Shown here: piece by piece, positions 36,401 to 42,959 of the stretch
Numbering within the stretch: the stretch's first letter is position 1
Layout of the letters: every line of letters begins with the position of its first letter
Source of the DNA: Bostrychus sinensis
Taxonomy: Eukaryota > Chordata > Actinopteri > Gobiiformes > Eleotridae
NCBI GenBank assembly: GCA_020698575.1
Contig: CM036245.1
Span: 40,889,093-40,953,092 of the forward strand
Length of the DNA stretch: 64,000 bases
Direction: 5' to 3'
Position numbers and translations under genes: made by a program
Notes under the pieces: generated by a model
Told to the model about the DNA's origin: nothing
The model's input: the letters and a program-made list of their open reading frames with translations, nothing else
Database searches by the model: none

Positions 36401-36675
36401 AGATGGTGTCATTGGCCAGCCTATTTGGTGGGAATGAATTTTTTTTTTTTGGTTTCTGTCTTGTCTTACTTTTATATATTTATAACTGATTTCATTTAGG
36501 TAGGCATATACATTTGTGTACAATATAGAAAATTATGTGATTGTGTGTATATGCACGTATGTATATGGGTATGTGTCTATGTGTATATATGTGTGTGTGT
36601 GTATATATATATATATACTGGTAGAGGACCCGAGCTTGGATGGATGAAACCACCCACGGAGGGCGAGAGGACAAT

Positions 36676-36758
<83 letters not shown>

Positions 36759-39700
36759 CACACACACATATATGTATATATGTACATATATGTGTGTGTG
36801 TATATATATATATGTATGTGTGTGTATGTATATGATGTATATGTGTACAGATATATGTACTTTTTTTGTTTTTTGTTTTGCTTGTTTTTTGTTATAGATT
36901 ATTATGCACAGTGGGTGAAGAAAAAAAGAGAGGAAGGAGAGAAAGAGAAAAAAAAGGTGTCATAAAAAGGTGGTAATGTATGGGGGGGGGGGCTAAATGA
37001 TTATTGTGACACAATAAAATATAAAAAAAATTATGTTTCATGCACTATTTTAGAGAATACGCACTGTGCTGGTAGAGATTCTACACACTCTTTTATAAAC
37101 AAGGCCTTAGGTCCCAGTATGTGTGCTGTGCTGACTGGGATTCCAGGCATGTGCGTACCCTGACTGTGGGGTTGGCTCCATGCTCTAGCAGACACTTGGT
37201 AGCACCAAGGCAGAGGTTGGAGGCTGCAATGTGGAGAGCGGTCCCATAATGGAAGTCACTGCAGGTGGAGTTCAGCACTGGGGAACAGACCAAACTCTTA
37301 ACTCAATTCTACTACAAGTCTGAAGTGAAAGCTTTTTCAGCAAATTGTGTGACTACCTCGTGGTTTAGCAGCTCTCAGTAACACCCGGATAAGTTCTGGG
37401 ACGTCAAAGTAAGCAGCATAATGCAGAGCATTCATGTTGGTCCAGCGGCTCCTCAAGCTTACGTCTGCCCCCAGGGAGATGAGATGTGTAGTGAGGCGCA
37501 GCGCCGCCCCTGGCTCCCCTGAACACAATGCCACATAACCTTACATTACATCTCCAAAGAGTACATTTTCTAAAATACAGGGTTATTCAAAAAGAATGAG
37601 CCAATTTCATTATGCATTACATATTAAGGAAAAGCAACAGAAAACTCCAGCCAAGTCACAAGTATTCTACTCACAATCAACTTTTATTTCTTGTCTTACA
37701 AGTGTTCAATGTGGTGGCACGGACAACATCAGTGCAATAAGAGAATTCCTCCCAGATGTGTCTCAGCATATCACCATCCACTGAGTTGATCGCTGTTGTT
37801 ATTCATTGTTTAAGAGGTTAGAGGGTAGCGGTGGAAAATAAGCGCAATCTTTTACATATCCCCACAAGAAAAAAATCACACACCGTGAGGTCTGGGGATC
37901 TTGCAGGCCAATCACAAAGAGCAAGGTCTTGGGCCCGCTTTCGACATCGCTGGGGCACTGTTTCATTTTAAAAGCTCGAATCATCAGGTGCCAATGGAGC
38001 GGTGCTCCATCTTGTTGAAAAATGAAGTCATACAAATCTACTTGCAAGTGAAGTGAAAAGCCAGTTTTGGAGCATATCGAGATAGGCATGTCCTGTAATG
38101 GTGTTTCCTTCAAAGAAAAAGGGACCATAAACCTTGTCCTGAGACACAGCACAGAAGACGTTCACCTTAGGGGAATCTCTTTCATGCTCAACTGTTTCAT
38201 GTGAGTGCTCTGTTCCCCAAACATGCACATTGTGACGATTGACTGTGCCGTTCAAGTGAAAAGTCGCTTCATCACTGAAAATTAAATGTGAAATGAAGGT
38301 TTCCTCTTCCATCATCTCCAGCATCGATTTGCAAAATTCCATCCACTTCCTTTTGTCGTTATTAGTAAGTGCCTGAACAAGGCGTAGTCTGGATGGTTTG
38401 AAATGTTAACATCTTCTTAGCACATGCCAGAGAGTGGATTAAGGGATCACAAGCTCACGGCCAGCTCGATTTGTGGACTTCGCAGGCTCCCCTCAAACGC
38501 TGCATGGATTCTCGCTATTTGTTCCTCAGAAACTCGTGGTCCTCATGGGCTTTTTCCTTTAACATAGACATCCACTCTCTTGAAACTGTCAAAACCACCA
38601 TTGAATGTTCTTAGGAGAGGGCGGATTAATGTTGAATTGCCTTCGAAAAGCACGCTGCACCGTGACAACTGCATTTGTTTTCGCAAACTTGAGAATGCAG
38701 AACACCTTTTGCTCAGGACTCGCCATTATGAGGGTAAACCATTGACTGTAACTTAATAATGGACCAAGCTATAGCATGTTCTTCCTGAGTCCTCCGAGAA
38801 AATGGCACTGGCTCCTGAAGCTCCTGCTCCTATGGAGTTACTATTGTAACATTTCCATCCCCCATTAAGTCATTATTGGAGACAGGCTTGGTATTCTGAC
38901 ATTCATGTGTTTTAAACCTTAGACCCCTCTGCTTTCAAATGGTCACTGTCTCATTCTATGATGCTTGAGAACTGAAGCAATGCGTCATGAAACCAGTTCA
39001 TTTTTTTTGAATAACCCTGTATAACTTTTGCTTGTGAATGTTTTTAGAGAAAAAGTTACTTTCACTCATGTTCAAGTTTAACCCCAGTGGTACAGTTGGT
39101 AGCTTGTCTTACAATCAAAGGGTCCTGGGTTTGAGCCAGCAGACATGAGTCATTTGCTGGTCTGCAAAGATTGCTAATAAACAACTTTGGCTTAGAACGT
39201 CACACAAAGATGAGTCTTACCAACTCCATGGGCACCAGCCTTACAGCTGTAGTGAAGCAGTGTCATGTCCGTCAGTCCATCTCGATCATTAACATGGCAG
39301 CCACGCTTAAGGATCTGACACAAAAACACAACAGCAGCAAGAAAGAAAACTTAGCTAATGCCTGTTGTTAAGTTAGGCATGCTATTCTTACCTCAGTGCC
39401 AATGATGTCGATCTTGTGCTGTACTTGAGGAACCCACTGGCGCACAATGGCGAACAGCTCTGGAATGGTGGTCTGAGGGTCCATGAGGATTTGGAAACAG
39501 CCCGGATCATTTGGGTCAAAGAAGGTAAAAGCTGAAACCGGATACCAACAAGTCAGTGCATTTATGTGCAGCAAGATTCTAGATGATTTCTTGACAGGGT
39601 AGGAGTGTACCAAGCACACTGCAAAGCTCAACAGTAGTCTAACTGTGAACTGGTAATGAAATTCTTTCAATTTCTGTAATTACATGTGCACAGCCACATT

Positions 39701-41187
39701 TTGGTCAACAAGGTCACACATCAGTTTAAGTCTTTCTCTGAGAGAGCTATGTGTACATTAAACAGAACAAGTACAACTCTAACCCTCTCCTCTGCATCTT
39801 CTTCTCTCAGACAAATTAACTTCATGTCCTCTTTCACTACATTTATAAATCTCCTCTCTGGCCTTCCTCTAAGCCTCCTGCCTGTCAACTCAGCATACAT
39901 CTACCATATTTTCACTATCCCTCCTCTGTACATCTACATGACATTCTCGTCACTCTTAAAGAGAACCTCAACATCTTCAGCTCTGCTTCCTGTCTTTTCC
40001 TCAGTGCCACTCTCTCTAAGCCGTACATCATAGCTCTCACCACTGTCTTGCACTCTCACTTTGTGTCCCCTGTGGTTGTTTGTAATATCTGCACACTCTC
40101 ATATTAAAGATGATTAAATGACGCCATAGTCATCTGCAAAGATCCTAGTCCATGGAGATTCTTGTCTAACCTGATCCTTGATGCAGTCCCACCTCCACTT
40201 TGAACTCCTCTGTCACACCTACAGCACACCTCACCTCTGTCTTACAGCTCCCATACCTTTCTGTTTCATAGTAGTCACATTTTCTACACCTCCTCCTCGC
40301 TCATTCTCCTCATTGATTATTTCCTCAACTTACTCCTTATAACTTTAAATTATACATTCCCTTCACAGGTATGTTTGACTGGGTCACTCCTAACTACATG
40401 ACTAATAGATGAGGAATTCTTCCTAAAACCATCTCGGTCCATCTCTATGAACACTATTCATATCGTCAGCAAATAGGAGAATGTGGCATTTCCCATGCTC
40501 CCTCTCGTGCCAAATAGTTTATGTAAAAGACTTTCTTTACTTTGCACTGAACATTTTGCTGATGATCTGAAAAATGTATATTTTCTTTACCTTCATTTAA
40601 CCAGGAAAGTCCCACTGCAATTAAAAAGTATCTTTTGCAGAGGAGTCCTAGGTCTAAACAGAATCTATTGAACATGTTTTTGTTGGTAGGAGAAACCGGA
40701 GCCCCCGGAGCAAACCTACGCTTGCACAGGATGAACATGCAAACTCTGCACAGAAAGGCCCCATCTTGTTTGGGAATCAAACCCGGGACCTTCCTGCTGT
40801 CATAATACAATATTGTATATAATATATGCTCCAACTGTCCTGCCAATGGAAATGTGATATGAGAGATAGTAAAATTTTTGTTTAAAAAAAAAAAAAGACA
40901 CATTATTTGGACACCATGTGACCTCTTTGTGTTTGGAAAGGTGTACCGTAGTCTTTGGGCAGTGGGGCGTGTGCTGATGGGTGCACTTTGGGCCTGCGTT
41001 TGTCGTGTCCTGAGCTCAGATCTTCAGGCACACACTCGGGCTGATCCTGCTCAGCCTGGTCCGGCTCAGCCTGTTCCTGCTCAGCCTCACTCTGTTCCTG
41101 TCTGTCATCCTCCATGTCATCATCATCCTCTTTCTGGTCTGCCCCATCATCCAGCCTGCGTGCCTGCAGCTCCTCCTCTTTTGTCAT
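18865..41187 (-). CDS. clip3: CLIP3 / CLIPR-59, CAP-Gly domain containing linker protein 3 (13 coding exons)
   Basis: CLIP3 binds microtubules and membranes at the trans-Golgi network and plasma membrane, and in mammals it scaffolds Akt. Coding exons, 5' to 3' on the minus strand: 40947-41187, 39392-39531, 39221-39314, 37357-37518, 37159-37277, 30350-30586, 29654-29789, 27291-27446, 26150-26275, 25748-25871, 25440-25507, 19074-19146, 18865-18919. They sum to 1731 nt (576 residues; mammalian CLIP3 is about 547). All introns are GT-AG and all phases fit. Domains: acidic N-terminus (1-65); three ankyrin-type repeats (about 140-250); CAP-Gly 1 (about 320-377, GKNDG at 358-362); Lys-rich linker (378-430); CAP-Gly 2 (about 447-512, GKHDG at 483-487); C-terminal Cys-Cys tail. 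The ankyrin order and the FCCWFPWM tail separate it from CLIP1 and CLIP2 and favour CLIP3 over CLIP4. The start MTKEE matches the mammalian MTK start. The frame is intact despite transposons in most large introns. Confidence 0.97.
19074..19146 (-). CDS. clip3: clip3 coding exon 12
   Basis: Acceptor CTGCAG, donor CAG|GTATGC. It encodes MSQPKRNFNTLHSPKDLTSD then SSIS, matching mammalian MTQPKRTFTTVRTPKD..SISR. Phase 1 in, phase 2 out. It lies 54 bp downstream (in gene direction) of the 1338-bp TIR element. Confidence 0.96.
19201..20538. mobile_element. TIR transposon, 1338 bp, PIF/Harbinger- or ISL2EU-like ends
   Basis: The left end TTGCCCTTTTCTACCAGCAC (on through ACTACTTGCTTTTACTCTA) mirrors the right end at about 20500-20538 with four to five mismatches over about 38 bases. 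ATA flanks both sides (19198-19200 and 20539-20541), a 3-bp duplication. A small plus frame at 19378-19590 (KEKKQKRLQAVRPNTVKYRR) and a second at 19583-19783 may be remnants of an accessory protein. No transposase core is seen. The 3-bp duplication points to PIF/Harbinger-like elements, though ATA is not the usual TWA. Confidence 0.78.
20542..21090. other. clip3 intron 11 sequence, no feature seen
   Basis: Intronic DNA (minus-strand gene) between two transposons. I recognise no coding or RNA feature. Confidence 0.5.
21092..21760 (+). mobile_element. Tc1/mariner (Tc1-like) transposon, 5' half
   Basis: It starts at the TA-bounded end TACAGTTGCAAGAAAAAGTA followed by TGTGAACCC, a terminal repeat familiar from fish Tc1 elements. 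It runs through the untranslated leader into the transposase start MPRTKEL at about 21440, then IVDLHKAGKGY, with stops and frameshifts. The 3' half is missing. It ends at an A-rich tract (21760-21781) that abuts the BEL/Pao element. Confidence 0.85.
21782..24631 (+). pseudogene. BEL/Pao LTR retrotransposon pol (reverse transcriptase, RNase H, integrase), 5'-truncated
   Basis: Domains in order: reverse transcriptase (21786-22540, with SSDIRGMFHQVRL); an internal deletion near 22540; Pao-type RNase H (about 22615-23030, VFCDASEQAYGSVAYL, WSDSATVLAW); the integrase HHCC region (about 23555-23670, CTDCKRWKG); the integrase core with all three acidic residues visible (GVDCFGPY near 23750, CDQGTNFRG near 23936, GCWEREIHSLK near 24080); and the C-terminal DUF5641-like domain (24347-24628, GDVVMIVDNQLP). 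Stops occur at 22242-22244 and 24326-24328 with a frame change between 22244 and 22493. In the reverse transcriptase active-site region the sequence reads FYMVN, so an expected Asp is missing. Gag and protease are absent. It is an inactive element inside clip3 intron 11, antisense to the gene. Confidence 0.93.
24690..25213 (+). repeat. Probable 3' LTR of the BEL/Pao element
   Basis: A polypurine-like GGGGGCGGC (24680-24688) comes directly before TGTTGAAAAGGCTGCC, a TG start that follows the pol stop by about 60 bases. A plausible end is ..ACCGGACCCACA near 25213. There is no 5' LTR in the window to compare with, so the right boundary is inferred. Confidence 0.6.
25440..25507 (-). CDS. clip3: clip3 coding exon 11
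   Basis: Acceptor TTTCAG, donor CCA|GTAAGT. It encodes RIGGPKDSSHNDSSMVKKVH then QVT, aligned with mammalian RIGGSTD..KKVHQVT. Phase 2 in, phase 1 out. The next intron is 6293 bp and full of transposons. Confidence 0.95.
25748..25871 (-). CDS. clip3: clip3 coding exon 10 (CAP-Gly 2 core)
   Basis: Acceptor TTCTAG, donor AAG|GTCAGA. It encodes GDWFGIELDKPTGKHDGSVF then GVRYFSCLPKYGVFAPPSRV and Q. GKHDG is the CAP-Gly signature. Phase 1 in, phase 2 out. Confidence 0.98.
25890..26130. repeat. 10-bp minisatellite filling clip3 intron 9
   Basis: Units of about 10 bases (CACCAGTACA, GGTACACCAG, GTAACAGTAC) run with small changes across nearly the whole 278-bp intron between the two CAP-Gly 2 exons. 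The long minus-strand frame through it is an artefact of the repeat lacking stops. Confidence 0.9.
26150..26275 (-). CDS. clip3: clip3 coding exon 9 (start of CAP-Gly 2)
   Basis: Acceptor TTGTAG, donor CAG|GTATGA. It encodes WQRKKSSSVTPEVTTVELGD then QVLVAGQKLGVVRFYGKTEF and APG. The following 278-bp intron is almost entirely a short tandem repeat. Confidence 0.96.
26417..26938. mobile_element. Palindromic MITE, about 522 bp, arms of about 190 bp (clip3 intron 8)
   Basis: The arm TGCCCTGATCATAAACACCA (from 26417) through CTAGGAGGGATTATTAGAGC to CACAACA (26606) is mirrored with about 80 percent identity from 26735 to 26938, which ends ATCAGGGCA. The loop of about 130 bases contains a long T run. 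Such a transcript would fold into a long hairpin. I could not assign a clear target duplication or family. Confidence 0.82.
27291..27446 (-). CDS. clip3: clip3 coding exon 8 (basic linker)
   Basis: Acceptor TTACAG, donor AAT|GTAAGC. It encodes GIFTPVSKISKAEDQTASSV then TSTPRTPHIDLASRLTAKMK and KEKDKKEKEREK. SVTSTPRTP is shared with mammalian CLIP3. The lysine-rich end differs from mammals and lengthens the linker. Confidence 0.94.
27918..28012. repeat. Short tandem repeat, about 34-bp unit, 3 copies
   Basis: The unit AGCTCCACAGAGTAACCCAG followed by GGTTAACTCAG is repeated three times with small changes, within clip3 intron 7. Confidence 0.8.
28217..29223. mobile_element. Non-autonomous TIR element, 1007 bp (clip3 intron 7)
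   Basis: The left end GGCCCTGTTTGAAGAAGCAG mirrors the right end (29190-29223, read in reverse GGCCCTGTTTCACAAAGCAT). ACT flanks both sides (28214-28216 and 29224-29226), a possible 3-bp duplication. Inside, at 28876-29045, lies a near-perfect foldback with arms of about 67 bases. No transposase frame is seen. The ends and the 3-bp duplication suggest a PIF/Harbinger-like MITE. Confidence 0.7.
28876..29045. repeat. Inverted repeat (foldback), arms of about 67 bp
   Basis: GAATCCCAACATGCCTCCTC, CAGCCTCAACTCCTCAATTC and the following bases are mirrored after a loop of about 35 bases by GAATCGAGGAGTTGAGGCTG and CATATTGGGATTCAT. It lies centrally in the 28217-29223 element. Confidence 0.85.
29654..29789 (-). 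CDS. clip3: clip3 coding exon 7 (CAP-Gly 1 core)
   Basis: Acceptor TTTTAG, donor TAG|GTGAGT. It encodes VGTLRFCGPTEFASGLWVGV then ELDEPEGKNDGSVGGVRYFI and CPPKL. GKNDG is the CAP-Gly signature that binds C-terminal EEY/F motifs of tubulin and EB proteins. Confidence 0.98.
30093..30232 (+). repeat. 28-bp minisatellite, about 5 units (locus 2, clip3 intron 6)
   Basis: Units of the type GTGAATATATGGGTACAGAG with GAGGGATA, as at 16428-16560. The following bases (GATGGAGGCAAAGGATTCAC) resemble the last codons of RTE-type LINEs. Confidence 0.85.
30350..30586 (-). CDS. clip3: clip3 coding exon 6 (linker and start of CAP-Gly 1)
   Basis: Acceptor GTGCAG, donor AAG|GTCCAC (a weak donor). It encodes NERGQVPAEVVPDPMDMSLD then the KAEAAMVAKELRQ helix, VTLPNYDNIPG, and LGLKLGDRVLLDNHK, where CAP-Gly 1 begins. 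Exactly 79 codons, phase 0 at both ends. Confidence 0.96.
31130..32988. repeat. VNTR, about 39-bp unit, about 48 copies (clip3 intron 5)
   Basis: The unit is CCACTCAGACCTCCACTGTC, then CCCTCCCTTTACACACACA, with variants in the CCCCTCCC/GCCTCTC part and in the length of the CA run. On the clip3 sense (minus) strand each unit carries GGGAGGGGACAGTGGAGG, so the intron RNA is strongly G-rich. The large His/Thr/Pro/Leu frames across it are artefacts. Confidence 0.97.
33427..33466. repeat. (TC)n microsatellite
   Basis: About 20 TC units, followed by T-rich sequence (33515-33560). Confidence 0.95.
33470..33990. other. clip3 intron 5 sequence, no gene seen
   Basis: T-rich runs and ordinary intronic DNA immediately upstream of the L1 remnant; it may include the untranslated leader of that L1. 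Confidence 0.4.
34006..34190 (+). pseudogene. L1-type LINE ORF2 start (endonuclease N-terminus)
   Basis: The frame reads MGRLKIITVNVNGINNPIKR then KQIL. The VNVNGINNP motif is the start of the apurinic-like endonuclease of L1-clade ORF2 proteins. It breaks within about 60 codons, where a duplicated AT-rich segment intervenes. The 3' part of the same kind of element is at 34870-37032. Confidence 0.75.
34222..34803. repeat. Tandem duplication, period about 362 bp
   Basis: The block 34222-34440 (TCTAAAAAAGTTGGGGTTTT, GACAAAAAGGCCATAAAAAC, GGATTTCATGTGAAAAAAGT, GGTCCCAAACGGGTCCCTAA) recurs at 34585-34803 at roughly 90 percent identity. It sits between the 5' and 3' pieces of an L1 element and has no coding potential. 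Confidence 0.88.
34870..37032 (+). pseudogene. L1-type LINE ORF2 3' part and tail (clip3 intron 5)
   Basis: The post-reverse-transcriptase part is recognisable: LDKLYSCNYKVLENTLKQDL then NRWKILPLPIFEKVQIIK (34950-35070), LRKFIWDDTKPKVKLKCLQQ and REKRGLGLPILSLYYYAAQV (35145-35270). A C-terminal HIFYTCPKIQALWGQF segment is near 36020-36080. Stops and frameshifts are frequent. After a TA/GT microsatellite the element ends with ACAATAAAATATAAAAAAAA (37009-37030), a polyadenylation signal with an A tail. It lies antisense to clip3. Confidence 0.85.
36590..36860. repeat. (TA)n/(TG)n compound microsatellite
   Basis: TA runs (36678-36745) and TG/TA mixtures flank a 60-base unique stretch at 36618-36677. 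All Ile-Tyr open frames here are artefacts. Confidence 0.95.
37159..37277 (-). CDS. clip3: clip3 coding exon 5 (ankyrin repeat)
   Basis: Acceptor CCCCAG, donor AGG|GTACGC. It encodes VLNSTCSDFHYGTALHIAAS then NLCLGATKCLLEHGANPTVR. A full ankyrin helix pair is visible. The 79-bp intron before it is compact; the next intron is 6572 bp. Confidence 0.97.
37357..37518 (-). CDS. clip3: clip3 coding exon 4 (ankyrin repeat)
   Basis: Acceptor GTTCAG, donor GAG|GTAGTC. It encodes EPGAALRLTTHLISLGADVS then LRSRWTNMNALHYAAYFDVP and ELIRVLLRAAKPR. The NALHYAAYFD motif is the ankyrin TPLHxAA equivalent. The intron before it holds a mariner element. Confidence 0.97.
37578..39019 (-). mobile_element. Mariner-like transposon, 1442 bp, with decayed transposase (clip3 intron 3)
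   Basis: The ends CAGGGTTATTCAAAAAGAAT (37578) and its mirror, ending AATAACCCTG at 39019, form an inverted repeat of about 26 bp with TA on both sides, the Tc1/mariner target. Size and structure are those of a full-length element. The transposase is on the minus strand from ATG 38726 (MASPEQK) to about 37810. Confidence 0.9.
37810..38726 (-). pseudogene. Mariner/IS630-type transposase pseudogene
   Basis: It starts MASPEQKVFCILKFAKTNAV, then gives a helix-turn-helix region and the DDE catalytic core. HLIFSDEATFHLNG (38270-38300) holds the first catalytic Asp and RDSPKVNVFCAVS follows. DFIFQQDGAPLHWH (38000-38040) holds the second, and VIFFLWGYVKDCAY is near 37850-37880. Several frameshifts and stops (for example near 38030, 38400 and 38560) make it inactive. 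It belongs to the fish mariner type whose product begins MASPEQK. Confidence 0.9.
39080..39165 (+). repeat. tRNA-like SINE head, possible
   Basis: GTGGTACAGTTGGTAG resembles a pol III A box and GGGTTTGAGCC, about 45 bases on, resembles a B box, as in tRNA-derived SINEs. No tRNA cloverleaf and no obvious tail are present. It is a weak call. Confidence 0.3.
39221..39314 (-). CDS. clip3: clip3 coding exon 3 (first ankyrin-type repeat)
   Basis: Acceptor TGTCAG, donor TTG|GTAAGA. It encodes ILKRGCHVNDRDGLTDMTLL then HYSCKAGAHGVG. It holds the start of the ankyrin block. The intron to exon 2 is only 77 bp. Confidence 0.97.
39392..39531 (-). CDS. clip3: clip3 coding exon 2
   Basis: Acceptor TTTCAG, donor GAG|GTAAGA. 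It encodes AFTFFDPNDPG through TIPELFAIVRQWVPQVQHKI to IGTE, nearly identical to mammalian CLIP3 (FDPQTTIPELFAIVRQWVPQ). Phase 1 in, phase 0 out. Confidence 0.97.
39720..40460 (-). pseudogene. RTE-type LINE fragment (clip3 intron 1)
   Basis: On the minus strand the tail text LRGRPERRFINVVKEDMKLI then CLREEDAEERVRV (39770-39890) marks the RTE C-terminus. RIFADDYGVI near 40115-40140 fits the reverse transcriptase F-A-D-D box. One unit of the 28-bp minisatellite motif sits next to the tail (39900-39930). Frames are broken. Confidence 0.7.
40575..40805 (-). repeat. tRNA-derived SINE, copy 1 (clip3 intron 1)
   Basis: Reverse orientation of the SINE at 45905-46137. It has the B-box region GGAATCAAACCCGGGACC, GAACATGCAAACTCTGCACA then GAAAGGCC, the middle GAGAAACCGGAGCCCCCGGA, and the tail segment TTTAACCAGGAAAGTCCCAC. 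Confidence 0.8.
40947..41187 (-). CDS. clip3: clip3 coding exon 1 (start codon exon)
   Basis: The ATG is at 41185-41187. It encodes MTKEEELQARRLDDGADQKE, then a long Asp/Glu/Gln stretch, and ends HPSAHAPLPKDY plus one base (phase 1). The donor is CG|GTACAC. An acceptor TTCCTGTACAG ends at 41197, so the exon itself runs to 41196, and VLT precedes the Met in frame. The acidic tract and the PLPKDY end match mammalian CLIP3. Confidence 0.93.
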
Positions 41188-41444
41188 TGTAAGGACCTGT
41201 ACAGGAAAGAGCACACACTTGCTGACTTCTGGATGATTTGACCAGGTGAAACTTCACTGTACAAAGAGTTGGGGATGGCACAATTTGAATGAGAATGATT
41301 GTGTATTAATGTCAAGAATAAGCCATCACATCACACCCTCATTTATTTGGTTTAAACAATATGGCAATGATTTGGCACACACAGAAGAGCAGATCACCAA
41401 TTTGCCTCACTGTTCCAAATGTACAATTCTTAAACCAGGTGTAT

Positions 41445-42404
41445 CCCTGTGTGTTCAGTTGTGCTCCCGTGTGTTCAGGTGTGCTCAGGTGTATCTCTGT
41501 GTGTTCAAGTCTATTCCTGTGTGTTCAGGTGTGTCTCTGTGTGTGCAGGTGTATCTCTGTGTGTGCAGGTGTATCTCTGTGTGTGCAGGTGTATCTCTGT
41601 GTGTCCAGGTGTATCTCTGTGTGTTCAGGTGTATCTCTGTGTGTCCAGGTGTATCTCTGTGTGTGCAGGTGTATCTCTGTGTGTGCAGGTTTATCTCTGT
41701 GTGTGCAGGTGTATCTCTGTGTGTGCAGGTGTATCTCTGTGTGTGCAGGTTTATCTCTGTGTGTGCAGGTGTATCTCTGTGTGTGCAGGTTTATCTCTGT
41801 GTGTGCAGGTTTATCTCTGTGTGTGCAGGTTTATCTCTGTGTGTGCAGGTGTATCTCTGTGTGTGCAGGTGTATCTCTGTGTGTGCAGGTTTATCTCTGT
41901 GTGTGCAGGTGTATCTCTGTGTGTGCAGGTGTATCTCTGTGTGTGCAGGTGTATCTCTGTGTGTGCAGGTTTATCTCTGTGTGTGCAGGTTTATCTCTGT
42001 GTGTGCAGGTTTATCTCTGTGTGTGCAGGTTTATCTCTGTGTGTGCAGGTGTATCTCTGTGTGTGCAGGTGTATCTCTGTGTGTGCAGGTTTATCTCTGT
42101 GTGTGCAGGTGTATCTCTGTGTGTGCAGGTGTATCTCTGTGTGTGCAGGTTTATCTCTGTGTGTGCAGGTGTATCTCTGTGTGTGCAGGTTTATCTCTGT
42201 GTGTGCAGGTTTATCTCTGTGTGTGCAGGTTTATCTCTGTGTGTGCAGGTGTATCTCTGTGTGTGCAGGTGTATCTCTGTGTGTGCAGGTGTATCTCTGT
42301 GTGTGCAGGTGTATCTCTGTGTGTGCAGGTGTATCTCTGTGTGTCCAGGTGTATCTCTGTGTGTTCAAGTGTATTCCTGTGTGTTCAAGTGTATTCCTGT
42401 GTAT
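41445..42404. repeat. 20-bp VNTR, about 48 units, array 1
   Basis: The unit is GTGTGTGCAGGTGTATCTCT with a common variant GTGTGTGCAGGTTTATCTCT. Twenty is not a multiple of three, so all three plus frames encode the same Cys-Val-Tyr-Leu-Ser text (frames up to 417 codons). None is a gene. Confidence 0.98.
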
Positions 42405-42680
42405 TCCAACTCAAAGGGCTTCACAAACAGTTAATCAAATATAAACACACAATCAGACTTAACACACAATCAACACAAACAATAACTACACTAACCTAAA
42501 CAGACCCAGGACACTCCTGTCCTTAGACCCTCCTTCTCAGTAAGAAAAAACTCCTTAAAGAACCCAGATGTTGGAAAAAAAGAGGAAACCATATGGAGCC
42601 CAGATTGAAAGAGAGATCCTCTCCCAGGATGGACAGGCAACATGTGTCTAGGACTGTTAGTTTATTAGCTCATCTTCAGG
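42405..42680 (-). repeat. Dispersed repeat R1, copy 2, inserted in the 20-bp VNTR
   Basis: It matches copy 1 (9650-9915) nearly base for base: AAAGGGCTTCACAAACAGTT, AGACCCAGGACACTCCTGTC and GAGAGATCCTCTCCCAGGAT. VNTR units lie on both sides. The AATTC-type tail is missing. Confidence 0.85.
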
Positions 42681-42687
42681 ATCAGGT

Positions 42688-42958
42688 GTGTGTTCCTGTG
42701 TGTTCAGGTGTATCTCTGTGTGTTCAGGTGTATCTCTGTGTGTTCAGGTGTAGTCCTGTGTGTTCAGGTGTAGTCCTGTGTGTTCAGGTGTATGTCTGTG
42801 TGTTCAGGTGTATGTCTGTGCGTTCAGGTGTATGTCTGTGCGTTCAGGTGTATCTCTGTGTGTTCAGGTGTATCTCTGTGTGTTCAGGTGTGCTCCTTGT
42901 ATTCAGGTGTGTCCCTGTGTGTTCAGGTGTATCCATGTGTGGTCAAGTGTTTAGCCTC
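42688..42958. repeat. 20-bp VNTR, about 13 units, array 2
   Basis: Units of GTGTGTTCAGGTGTATCTCT and variants (GTAGTCCT, GTATGTCT). It is the same repeat as array 1, separated from it by repeat R1 copy 2, but enriched in the TTCAGG variant. Confidence 0.95.
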
Positions 42959-42959
42959 A

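Noticed and set aside
36492..36897. Ile-Tyr-rich open frames on both strands
   Set aside because: Translations of a TA/TG microsatellite.
40903..41214. Reading clip3 exon 1 as an independent 103-codon gene starting MLFPVQ
   Set aside because: The Met upstream of VLTMTKEE lies beyond a good splice acceptor (CTGTACAG, 41197), and the downstream end runs past the donor at 40946.
41246..42499. Three overlapping plus-strand frames of 331-417 codons, Cys/Val/Ser-rich
   Set aside because: A 20-bp tandem repeat without stops gives the same peptide in every frame. There is no start context, domain or splice support.
41445..42958. Regular short repeats resembling a CRISPR array
   Set aside because: Units are contiguous with no spacers, in vertebrate DNA; it is a minisatellite.
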